NCBI GenBank assembly: GCA_020852755.1
Contig: JADZAF010000335.1
Location: 1-36,648, forward strand
DNA from: Bryobacterales bacterium
Lineage (GTDB): Bacteria; Acidobacteriota; Terriglobia; Bryobacterales; Bryobacteraceae
Length of the DNA stretch: 36,648 nucleotides
Direction of reading: 5' to 3'
Position numbers and translations under genes: made by a program. The notes under the pieces are model-generated. The model saw only the letters and a program-made list of their open reading frames with translations, made no database searches and was not told the DNA's origin. Each line of letters opens with the position of its first letter. Positions within the stretch are counted from its first letter, which is position 1. Of this stretch, positions 7,801 to 15,235 are shown piece after piece.

Positions 7801-8976
7801 TCATTCCGCCCGGCGGGCCGAGGCGTTCCATTTCAATCGCCGGCCGCTGCGCAGAGCCTCCATGGCCATACACAGGACCACGTTGGTGGAGTTGCCCGCC
7901 TCCACCGGCGCGTTGGGCTCCTTGCGCGAGCGGATGCATTCCAGGAAGTTGCGGATGTGCGCCCGGGTGGCGGGCTCGAAGCTGCCCGGCTGGCGCTTCT
8001 CGGCCGAGGGCTTCATCTCTATGGCATTGCTTTCCGGGTACAGCGCATACCACTCCCGCGCCATATCCAGCCGTGCCTTCGACCCGTGGAACTGCTTCAT
8101 CTGGTCGTTGAACAGGTTGTACCGCATGGCCCGGTATCCCACCGTGAAGACCGCCAGGTAGTCCTCCGGGTACTCGATGGTCATGCAGGTCGTCTCGGGC
8201 ACCTCGGCCCCGCCCAGGTGATTGCGCCCTGCCGAGCAGGAAACCGCCACCGGAAACCGGGAATTCATGAACCAGTGGATGGCGTCGATGACGTGGGCTG
8301 CCTGCCCCACCATGAGGCCTCCCGAGTAATCCCAGAAGTAGTACCAGTTGAAGAAGCGCAGCGGGTCGAGTTCTCTCCGGGGGGCGGAACCGAGCCAGCG
8401 GTTCCAGTCCAGGCTCCCGGCCAGCTTCGCCGAGCGCAGGGAGGCCTGGTGATTCAGCCACCAGGCGTTGACCAGGTGCACCTCTCCCAGCTGGCCGGAC
8501 TCCATGATGCGCTTGCCTTCCTGAAAGAGGTCGAAGCTGCGGCGCTGCGTCCCTACCTGAACGATGCGGCGGGTGCGCCGCACGGCTTCCACCACCTCGA
8601 ATCCCTCGTGGATCAGGTGAGCCAGCGGCTTCTCCACGTAGACGTCCTTGCCGGCTTCCACGGCGTCGATGACCATGCGGGCGTGCCAGTGGTCGGGTGT
8701 GGCCACGATGACGCAATCGATGGAGCGGTCCTCCAGCAGTCTCCGGTAATCGGTGTAGGACCGGGCGCCGGTGGAGGCGACCTTCAGACCTGCTTCCAGG
8801 TTGGCCTGATAGACGTCGCACACCGCGGCCATCTCAACGCCCAGCTCCTTGAAGTTCGCCGTCAGGTACCGGCCCCGGCCGCCGCTGCCGATGATGGCGC
8901 CGCGGATCTGTTCGGCCGCTCCAGCCACGCGGGCCGCCGACGCGGCGGTCGAAGCGACAAAGGTTCTCCGATTCAT
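7801..8976 (-). CDS. Tat-exported Gfo/Idh/MocA-family oxidoreductase
   Basis: A 391-residue NAD(P)-dependent oxidoreductase of the Gfo/Idh/MocA family, which oxidises or reduces sugars, inositols and related polyols. The N-terminus MNRRTFVASTAASAARVAGA is a twin-arginine-type signal, so export of a folded, cofactor-loaded enzyme is likely; such exported forms are abundant in Acidobacteriota and Planctomycetota. The Rossmann domain begins GAIIGSGGRGR (27-36), and the catalytic lysine lies in VEKPL (114-118). The C-terminal part has the WYYFWDYSGGLMVGQAAHVIDAIHW segment in which the second histidine is usually catalytic. The ATG at 8976 is set directly behind a good promoter (8984-9012), suggesting a leaderless mRNA. 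It is monocistronic by its flanking signals; the substrate is unknown. Confidence 0.92.
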   Translation of the reverse strand: MNRRTFVASTAASAARVAGAAEQIRGAIIGSGGRGRYLTANFKELGVEMAAVCDVYQANLEAGLKVASTGARSYTDYRRLLEDRSIDCVIVATPDHWHARMVIDAVEAGKDVYVEKPLAHLIHEGFEVVEAVRRTRRIVQVGTQRRSFDLFQEGKRIMESGQLGEVHLVNAWWLNHQASLRSAKLAGSLDWNRWLGSAPRRELDPLRFFNWYYFWDYSGGLMVGQAAHVIDAIHWFMNSRFPVAVSCSAGRNHLGGAEVPETTCMTIEYPEDYLAVFTVGYRAMRYNLFNDQMKQFHGSKARLDMAREWYALYPESNAIEMKPSAEKRQPGSFEPATRAHIRNFLECIRSRKEPNAPVEAGNSTNVVLCMAMEALRSGRRLKWNASARRAE

Positions 8977-8983
8977 CTCTCAG

Positions 8984-9012
8984 AGGGTATGCCCGCCGGC
9001 TCTTAAAGTCAA
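8984..9012 (-). promoter_or_regulatory. sigma-70-type promoter of the Gfo/Idh gene, leaderless geometry
   Basis: On the minus strand TTGACT (9012-9007) and TACCCT (8989-8984) are separated by exactly 17 bases. The predicted transcription start, 7 bases after the -10, falls at about 8977, next to the A of the ATG at 8976. No Shine-Dalgarno at a usable distance is present. Confidence 0.6.
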
Positions 9013-9038
9013 AAGCCGGGCCGCGGCCGCGATTGCGC

Positions 9039-9044
9039 TACCCT
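9039..9044 (+). promoter_or_regulatory. candidate -10 box for bshA
   Basis: TACCCT lies 6 bases before a GTG at 9051, the start that best fits BshA homologues. No -35 is recognisable and no Shine-Dalgarno is seen. The same hexamer serves the divergent gene on the other strand. Weak support alone. Confidence 0.3.
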
Positions 9045-9050
9045 GTGGAA

Positions 9051-10175
9051 GTGAACGTCGGCATCACTTGCTACCCCACCTACGGCGGCAGCGGGATTGT
9101 CGCCACCGAACTCGGACTGGAACTCGCCAACCGCGGCCACGAGGTGCACTTCATCTCCTACGCCAACCCCATACGGCTGGATCCGGACACGCCCCGCATT
9201 CACTATCACGAGGTGGAAGTCTCCACTTATCCCCTGTTCCAATACCCGCCCTACTCGCTGGCCCTGGCCTCGCGCATGGCGGAGGTCGCCGCCATGTACC
9301 GCCTGGACCTGCTGCACGTGCACTACGCCATCCCGCATTCCATTTCGGCGCTGCTGGCCCAGCAGATGACGCGGCGCCGCCGGCTGCCCTTTATCACTAC
9401 CCTGCACGGCACCGACATCACCCTGGTGGGCGCGGACCGCTCCTACTTCCCCATCACCCGGTTCTCCATCGAGCAGTCCGACGGCATCACCGCCATCAGC
9501 GAATACCTGCAGAAAAAGACCGCGGATTTTTTCGGCGTCAAGAAGGAAATTCGGGTCATCAAGAATTTCGTCAATTGCGATATCTACCGGCCGCTCGAGG
9601 ACCGGCCGGCGGCGTCGCAGTACGCGCCCCGCGGGGAAAAACTGCTGATCCACGTTTCCAATTTTCGTCCGGTAAAGCGCGTTCTGGACTGCATACGCAT
9701 TCTGGCCGAGGCGCGCCGGCAGGCGCCCGCGCACCTGCTCATGGTCGGCGACGGCCCGGAGCGCGGCCCGGCCGAGCAACTGGCCCGCGAACTGGGCGTG
9801 GACCGGCATGTGAGTTTCCTGGGCAAGCAGAATCACGTGGAGCGCATTTTTCCGCTGGCCCACGTGCTGCTCATGCCGAGCGAACTCGAGTCCTTCGGCC
9901 TGGCGGCCCTGGAAGGCATGGCCTGCGGAGTGCCTCCGGTGGCGACGCGCGTGGGAGGCGTGCCGGAACTGATCACCGACGGCGAGGACGGCTTCCTGGA
10001 AGCGCCCGGCGACGTGGCCGCCCAGGCCCGGCGCGTGGCGCAGCTCCTGTTAGACGAAAGCCTGCACGCCCGGGTTTCATCCGCCGCGCGCCAGACCGCG
10101 GAAACCCGCTTTTGCACGTCTAAAATCATTCCCCTCTACGAAGACTATTACAAACAGATAAGCGAGTCTGTTTGA
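9051..10175 (+). CDS. bshA: BshA, N-acetyl-alpha-D-glucosaminyl L-malate synthase
   Basis: A 374-residue GT4 glycosyltransferase for the first step of bacillithiol synthesis, joining GlcNAc from UDP-GlcNAc to L-malate in the cytoplasm. The run VGITCYPTYGGSGIVATELG at the N-terminus, HFISYANPIRL, YHEVEV, the HVHYAIPHS motif and the TTLHGTDIT motif match BshA closely, and the C-terminal half has the GT4 donor site with E-x7-E in PSELESFGLAALEGMACG. The start is uncertain: GTG 9051 gives MNVGITCYPT as in homologues; GTG 9045 and TTG 9033 are in frame. No Shine-Dalgarno fits any of them. The later pathway genes bshB and bshC are not in the window. Function is by strong resemblance to characterised BshA. 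Confidence 0.92.
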   Translation: MNVGITCYPTYGGSGIVATELGLELANRGHEVHFISYANPIRLDPDTPRIHYHEVEVSTYPLFQYPPYSLALASRMAEVAAMYRLDLLHVHYAIPHSISALLAQQMTRRRRLPFITTLHGTDITLVGADRSYFPITRFSIEQSDGITAISEYLQKKTADFFGVKKEIRVIKNFVNCDIYRPLEDRPAASQYAPRGEKLLIHVSNFRPVKRVLDCIRILAEARRQAPAHLLMVGDGPERGPAEQLARELGVDRHVSFLGKQNHVERIFPLAHVLLMPSELESFGLAALEGMACGVPPVATRVGGVPELITDGEDGFLEAPGDVAAQARRVAQLLLDESLHARVSSAARQTAETRFCTSKIIPLYEDYYKQISESV

Positions 10176-10199
10176 GCGTTCAGGTAACAAAAATCACCA

Positions 10200-10205
10200 T
10201 ATAAT
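10200..10205 (+). promoter_or_regulatory. candidate promoter -10 box for TonB receptor 1
   Basis: A perfect TATAAT stands in the AT-rich gap between bshA and the receptor gene, giving a leader of about 130 bases. The -35 region is poor (GTTCAG at a 16-base spacing). A TTGACG near 10280 is a second, weaker possibility. The 165-base gap holds nothing else recognisable apart from the AGGAGG ribosome site at 10331-10336. Confidence 0.4.
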
Positions 10206-10340
10206 CCGCCTACAATAATTGGTAAGCCTCCGGAAGTAAAGCACCTGCCGCTACGTGGTTCTTCATGACACGCAGAACAATTGACGGCAGTTTCGATCCG
10301 TTGTTAGGGTCGAAAAAGAGGAGTTGCTTTAGGAGGTTAG

Positions 10341-13300
10341 ATGATTTACCGAAGAGTACCGTATGTGGGAGTTCTCTGTCTGGGCTTCGCCTCGCTGATG
10401 TGGAGCCAGAGCGCGACGAGTCCGTCGGGCTCCGGCTCCGCGTCGCAGAGCGGTTCGGCGTCCAGCCAGACGACCACCACGACTACGACCGAATCGCAGA
10501 CTGGCACAACCGGCAGCGCCTCGACCGGCGCCGGCCAGTCTGCGACCACGACAACCCAAGCCGGCGGCACCCTCACCGGAAAGGTGACGGCCGGGGCCGG
10601 AGTGGGCGTGCCCAATGCCTCGATCACGGCCACGGACGCCTCCACCGGCGCCACTTACCGCACCATGACCGGCGCCGACGGTTCCTTCTCCATGCCCCTT
10701 CCTCCCGGCACCTACCGGGTGGACGTGGAGACCGGCGGCCTGCGCCGCATGTCCAGGCAGGACGTGGTTCTCACCACCGGAGCGCCGGCGCGTGTGGACC
10801 TCACCCTGGAATCCGATGACACCCGCGAAAGCGTCGAGGTGAAGGCCGTCTCTCCGGTGGCCCAGTCCGACAGCGCCGAGCGGGCCATGGGATTCGGCAC
10901 CCGGACCATGCGCCAGATGCCGATCATCGATCGCAATCCCCAGGAACTGGTGGGCCTGATGTCCGGCGTGATGCCGCCGGCGCCGAACGCCACCCTGCTG
11001 GGCGACCCGCAGCGCAACCGCATGCTCTACGTGAACGGCCAGCCCCAGATCGCCAACAGCTTCAACCTGGACGGGCTGGACAACAACGAGCCGTTCCAGC
11101 ACATCGCCACGCACGTCGAGCCTCTGGAAGCCATCCAGCAGATGAACGTTCGCACGGCCAACTACACGGCCGATGTGGGGCGGGCCGGCGGGGCCGCGCT
11201 CAACACCTTGACCCGGCCGGGCACCAACAACTTCCACGGCAGCGCGTTCGCGTTCAACAACAACAACCTGTTCAATGCCCGGAACTACTTCAACACCGCG
11301 GGCGTGCAGCCCATGGCCCGCAACACCTGGAACCAGTTCGGCGGCACCGTGGGCGGTCCCATCATCCAGGACAAGACCTTCTTCTTCGGTTCGTATGAAG
11401 GCCAGTACCACCGCGGGACCCGGACCGAGTTCGCCAGCGTTCCGCTGGACGAGTGGCGCGCCGGCAATTTCAGCAACGTTGCCGGACTTACGCTGTTCAA
11501 TCCCGGCACCGGCAATTCGCTGGGCGCCGGACGCAGCCCGTTCAACAACAACATGATCCCGTCCAGCCAGGTCAACCCGGCTTCCCGGCAGATCCTGTCG
11601 CTGTTCCCGAGCCCCAACCTGCCCGGGGTCGAGAACAACTTCATGAGCAACGCCTATCTCCGCAACGACTATCACCGGTTCAACGGGCGCGTGGACCACC
11701 ATTTCAGCGACCGCAGCACCGTGTGGCTGCGCTACAACTACTCCCGTTACTTCAGCATCGACGAATCCGCGCTGCCCCGCGCGCTGAGTTCGGGCGGCGA
11801 AGGCCGGCTGCGCACTCACAACGTGGCCGCGACCTACAACCACACCTTCTCTCCCAGCCTGCTGTCCGATTTCCGCTTCGGCTACAACCGCTATGACCAC
11901 CGTCTGAATCCCTTCGCCGAGCAGCAGGTCTTCGCGGACCAGTTGGGCGGCTTCTCCGGCTTCCCGGCTTTCAATATCGCCGGCAACCAGTTCGGCGCTC
12001 CGGCCGGCTGGCCCATGCGCGGTGTGGATAACACTTTCAACTGGGCCACCAACTGGGGCTGGGTCAAGGGCCGCCACACGGTGAAGTTCGGCGGCGATTT
12101 CCGGCGCATCCGGGCCGACGGCTGGCAGGACGCCGCTTTCGGGCCGGCCGGATCGTTCCTGTTTACCCCCGGCGCGGTTTCCCTCAACGGAGGAGCCGGC
12201 GTGGGCGGCAACGGCTTCGCCGCTTCTTTCGCCTCGTTCCTGCTGGGCTCTCCCACTTCGGCCAACGCCGCGTTCCTGGGCGGCATCACTCCGACCTACC
12301 GGGCCACCCACGGCTTCGGCTGGATCAGCGACACCATCCAGGTCATGCCGCGCCTGACCATCGACGTCGGGGTGCGCTACGAGGTCTACCAGCCCTGGAA
12401 CTCCGCCCACACCGGCGGCATGTACAACTACAACCCGCTGACCAACATGGTGACTCTCTCCGGTGAAAGCGGAATCAGCAACGCGACCAACATCGACACC
12501 GACTGGAACAACATCGCCCCGCGCTTCGGCTTCGCCTACCGCCTGGCCGGCGGCACGGTGGTGCGCGGCGCGTACGCCATCAGCTACTTCCCGGTCCCGA
12601 TCTCGATCGCCGGCGGCAACACCTTCGGTTTCCTGAGCGGTGTTCAGAGCGGCGTGCCGGGCGGCTTCGGCGTGGGTGGGTCCTTCAGCGGACTGGGCGC
12701 CCCCTCCGGCGTGCCCGCCGGCGGTTCCTTCACTCCGCCCGGAAACCTGCCGCTGCGCGCCATGGCCGGCGACATCGAGACGCCTTACGTGCAGAGCTAC
12801 AACTTCTCGCTCCAGCACGAGTTCGGCTCCGGCATCCTGGCCGACGTGGCTTACGTCGGCACCCTGGGGCGGCACCTGCCCTTCCTGCGCGAGTTGAACG
12901 CCGCCGCTCCCGGCGCCGGCCTGGCCGGGATGCCCCTGTTCCAGCAGTTCGGACGCACCGCCAGCACCATCGAGTACGGAACCGGGCTGAACAACAACTA
13001 CAATTCGCTGCAGGCCAACCTGACCAAGCGCTTCTCGCACGGCCTGGCCCTGCAGGCCTCCTACACCTGGAGCCGGGCGCTGGATTTTGCCAGCAGCTTC
13101 CCGACCCTCACCAACAATTACGACGTGGCCGGCACTTACGGCATGCTCATCAACAACCTGAACACCCGCGCCAACTACGGTCCGGCCGACTATCACCGGC
13201 AGCACGTGTTCAACTTCAGCCACCTGTGGGAGCTGCCCTTCGGCGCCGGCACCAACCGCTGGAACCAGGGCTGGGTCGGCCAGTTGATCGGCAACTGGCA

Positions 13301-13739
13301 GCTCAACGGCATCTTCCGCTGGGCCAGCGGCAACCGCTTCAACGTGTTCACCGATCCGACCCTGTGCAACTGCCCGGGCAATTCGCTGCTGGCCGACGTG
13401 ACCGGCGCCCCGCCGCAAGCCGACTTCTTTGACATCGGCCAGGTGGCGCTCAGCCGCAACAACTTCGCCATCCCGGCTCCCGGCAGCTTCGGGAACCTGG
13501 GCCGCAACGCGCTGCGCGGGCCGGCGTTCTTCACCTACGACCTGAGCGTGTTCCGTTCTTTCCCGATCAAGGACCAGATCAAGCTCGAGTTCCGGGGCGA
13601 GGCCTACAACCTGACCAATACCCCGCAGTTCGGCAACCCGATCGGCAACCTCAGCTCGTCGCTGTTCGGACAGACCTGGGATCTGCGGTCCGGCGGCAAC
13701 AACCGCCAGATCAACCTGGGAGCCCGGCTGGTCTTCTAG
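10341..13739 (+). CDS. Oar-like TonB-dependent receptor 1 with Ser/Thr/Gln-rich linker
   Basis: A 1132-residue outer-membrane receptor of the Oar/carboxypeptidase-regulatory type that dominates Acidobacteriota, presumed to import large or scarce substrates with TonB energy. A signal peptide covers about 1-23. Residues 23-74 are a low-complexity Ser/Thr/Gly/Gln stretch including seven threonines in a row. A CarboxypepD_reg beta-sandwich follows (about 76-156), then the plug (about 170-300, with NYTADVGRAGGAALNTLTRPGT) and a long beta-barrel ending in aromatic ARLVF. The ATG at 10341 has AGGAGG four bases upstream. The gene is followed by a strong terminator. No SusD-like lipoprotein adjoins it. 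The substrate cannot be inferred. Confidence 0.93.
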   Translation: MIYRRVPYVGVLCLGFASLMWSQSATSPSGSGSASQSGSASSQTTTTTTTESQTGTTGSASTGAGQSATTTTQAGGTLTGKVTAGAGVGVPNASITATDASTGATYRTMTGADGSFSMPLPPGTYRVDVETGGLRRMSRQDVVLTTGAPARVDLTLESDDTRESVEVKAVSPVAQSDSAERAMGFGTRTMRQMPIIDRNPQELVGLMSGVMPPAPNATLLGDPQRNRMLYVNGQPQIANSFNLDGLDNNEPFQHIATHVEPLEAIQQMNVRTANYTADVGRAGGAALNTLTRPGTNNFHGSAFAFNNNNLFNARNYFNTAGVQPMARNTWNQFGGTVGGPIIQDKTFFFGSYEGQYHRGTRTEFASVPLDEWRAGNFSNVAGLTLFNPGTGNSLGAGRSPFNNNMIPSSQVNPASRQILSLFPSPNLPGVENNFMSNAYLRNDYHRFNGRVDHHFSDRSTVWLRYNYSRYFSIDESALPRALSSGGEGRLRTHNVAATYNHTFSPSLLSDFRFGYNRYDHRLNPFAEQQVFADQLGGFSGFPAFNIAGNQFGAPAGWPMRGVDNTFNWATNWGWVKGRHTVKFGGDFRRIRADGWQDAAFGPAGSFLFTPGAVSLNGGAGVGGNGFAASFASFLLGSPTSANAAFLGGITPTYRATHGFGWISDTIQVMPRLTIDVGVRYEVYQPWNSAHTGGMYNYNPLTNMVTLSGESGISNATNIDTDWNNIAPRFGFAYRLAGGTVVRGAYAISYFPVPISIAGGNTFGFLSGVQSGVPGGFGVGGSFSGLGAPSGVPAGGSFTPPGNLPLRAMAGDIETPYVQSYNFSLQHEFGSGILADVAYVGTLGRHLPFLRELNAAAPGAGLAGMPLFQQFGRTASTIEYGTGLNNNYNSLQANLTKRFSHGLALQASYTWSRALDFASSFPTLTNNYDVAGTYGMLINNLNTRANYGPADYHRQHVFNFSHLWELPFGAGTNRWNQGWVGQLIGNWQLNGIFRWASGNRFNVFTDPTLCNCPGNSLLADVTGAPPQADFFDIGQVALSRNNFAIPAPGSFGNLGRNALRGPAFFTYDLSVFRSFPIKDQIKLEFRGEAYNLTNTPQFGNPIGNLSSSLFGQTWDLRSGGNNRQINLGARLVF

Positions 13740-13769
13740 ACTCTCCGGATTCTTCGCACGCACACTCCG

Positions 13770-13805
13770 CCCTGCGCGGCCGCCGTACCGCGCAGGGTTT
13801 TTTTT
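13770..13805 (+). terminator. strong Rho-independent terminator after TonB receptor 1
   Basis: CCCTGCGCGG (13770-13779) and CCGCGCAGGG (13788-13797) form a perfect 10-base GC stem with an 8-base loop, followed at once by eight T residues (13798-13805). It begins 31 bases after the receptor's TAG and is the clearest intrinsic terminator in the window. Confidence 0.95.
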
Positions 13806-13823
13806 GCAGACGAGTAGCCTGGG

Positions 13824-14894
13824 TTACTGAGCGGCCAGACGCACCTGCACCAGCGAACTGCTGAGGAAGGGACTCATGTTCGAGAAGTACAGTATGCCGC
13901 TCGAGTCGGCTCCGATCAGCAACGCCCCGGGGCCGATCTCGTCGACCGGGACGCCAGAGGCAACCAGGTTAAGCTTCGAGTCGAAAACGGCCAGGAAATT
14001 CACGGCCTGCGTGTTTCCAGCCGGCTTCTGCCATTCGTTTCCCTTGATGAACTGCACCACAATCCGGCCGTCCGGCAGGGGCACCGCGTTGAAGGCCCAA
14101 TCCAGCGACCTCGGTGGCGGAGCAGGACCGGCGCGCAAAGCGTCCAGATCGGCGTTCGTGAATCCATCGATTGCCGGGTGCGTGACCGCCGGTTGTTTTC
14201 CATCCTCGAAGCGCCAGAACTGGAATGGATTGGCCGGAGTGTAAGCCAGGCTCTGCCCGGACAGAAATAGCGATCCGTTCAGAACCAGTTGGTTCACTGT
14301 CTTTCCGGACCAGACCGGCAAGTCCACGGGAATGGCGCCGATCAGGGCGCCGCCCGGAAGGCTGAACTGGCGCAAGATGACGTAGTCGGCACCCATGCGC
14401 ACCAGGCCGAGCAGATACATGCGGTCGCCGGCAATCAAGAGCCGGTTCACGCCGCCCGGCACATTGAGCGTCTGGAGAAGGCGCGGTTCACCGGAAGGCG
14501 AGAACTCGAACTGGCGGACACTTCCGCCGCCGCCCACCCATAGATGGTTGCTGGAGTCGCACGTGCTGGCGGTGACCTGGGTGAACGGCTCCAGTTTGGG
14601 ATTGCTGAACCGGATTGCGCCTTCCCGGCCAATCACCGTGACCGCGCCGCCACTGTGAGTGACAACCGCGGTACCGTCCGGGCAGGCGGCAATGCGGTGA
14701 ATTCCCCGCTCCTGGGCGGCCCCGGTCGCGATTTGACGGACTACTTCCAGACGGTAGCCGGAAGCCAAGGCTGATCCTGTCGGGCATCTCTGCGTGTAAT
14801 CCGGGTAATCGAGTGCGTGGGAATACTGGGACAGTGCGGCGACTGGCAAAACGACGGGGAGCAAATACAACCACCATGACTTTCTCATGAACAT
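13824..14894 (-). CDS. secreted hypothetical protein, beta-propeller-like
   Basis: I do not recognise this 356-residue protein. Residues 1-22 or so form a signal peptide (RKSWWLYLLPVVLPVAALS), so it is exported. The rest is a series of short strand-turn units such as GIHRIAACPDGTAVVTHSGG, HLWVGGGGSVRQFEFSPSG and NRLLIAGDRMYLLGLV, the texture of six-bladed or quinoprotein-like propellers. Single cysteines occur near 37, 70 and 111 but no cofactor motif. The ATG at 14894 is preceded by AGAGGTTAG, a good Shine-Dalgarno; a second ATG two codons later is possible. It lies alone, convergent to TonB receptor 1 across the terminator. Lower codon bias toward GC third positions than its neighbours is visible (for example TTG, ATT, AAA codons), which may mark a recent arrival. 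Confidence 0.8.
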   Translation of the reverse strand: MFMRKSWWLYLLPVVLPVAALSQYSHALDYPDYTQRCPTGSALASGYRLEVVRQIATGAAQERGIHRIAACPDGTAVVTHSGGAVTVIGREGAIRFSNPKLEPFTQVTASTCDSSNHLWVGGGGSVRQFEFSPSGEPRLLQTLNVPGGVNRLLIAGDRMYLLGLVRMGADYVILRQFSLPGGALIGAIPVDLPVWSGKTVNQLVLNGSLFLSGQSLAYTPANPFQFWRFEDGKQPAVTHPAIDGFTNADLDALRAGPAPPPRSLDWAFNAVPLPDGRIVVQFIKGNEWQKPAGNTQAVNFLAVFDSKLNLVASGVPVDEIGPGALLIGADSSGILYFSNMSPFLSSSLVQVRLAAQ

Positions 14895-14942
14895 CTAACC
14901 TCTTTCACAGCAAAGGTTTACTTATCGCCCATCCGAACTCCG

Positions 14943-15092
14943 TATCTGACCCGATGTTGACTCGGGTCTCGCTTCATGGCCCGGCGCCTGCGCGCCGTTC
15001 CCTGGACGGCCTACTGTGTCGCCTGCCAGGAGGAGGTGGACCGCGAGCAGGCGGCCGCGGCCGGATCTCCGTTCCCGGTCCCCGAAACCTGA
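14943..15092 (+). pseudogene. decayed C-terminal fragment of a DksA/TraR zinc-finger protein
   Basis: Read in one frame, 14976-15092 encodes MARRLRAVPWTAYCVACQEE and 18 more residues, then TGA. This matches the C-terminal half of the DksA/TraR zinc finger (RLxAxPWAxYCxxCQE). Upstream in the same frame the residues Y, G, F and R-L fall at the spacing expected for the first half of the finger, but the first cysteine pair is lost (Arg and Leu) and a TGA at 14958 interrupts it. The coiled-coil N-terminal part is missing. It is most likely a dead remnant; a 38-residue microprotein with one CxxC from the ATG at 14976 cannot be excluded. The rest of 14895-15235 holds no gene; a TAAAAT at 15182-15187 could be a -10 box for the next gene. 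Confidence 0.6.
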
Positions 15093-15235
15093 GGTTGTCC
15101 CAGCCAGTGGCCCTGAAACTGCCGCCTTCGGAACGGCCAGGCTTACGCCGCGATTACCGGAGCCCTGGGGCCAAAAGGGTGTAAAATGAGGTCTGCTTTG
15201 AAAACCTGGAACTCATAAAGCGGGAATCCCAGATC

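Noticed and set aside
10329..13763. An 1144-codon open frame on the minus strand
   Set aside because: It is the antisense shadow of TonB receptor 1, opened by GC-rich third positions. Its translation has no domain, and the plus strand has a ribosome site, signal peptide and family motifs.
14954..15184. A 76-codon plus-strand ORF upstream of the GT2 gene
   Set aside because: It runs in a different frame from the DksA-like remnant, is Gly/Pro/Arg-rich and has no ribosome site or family resemblance.
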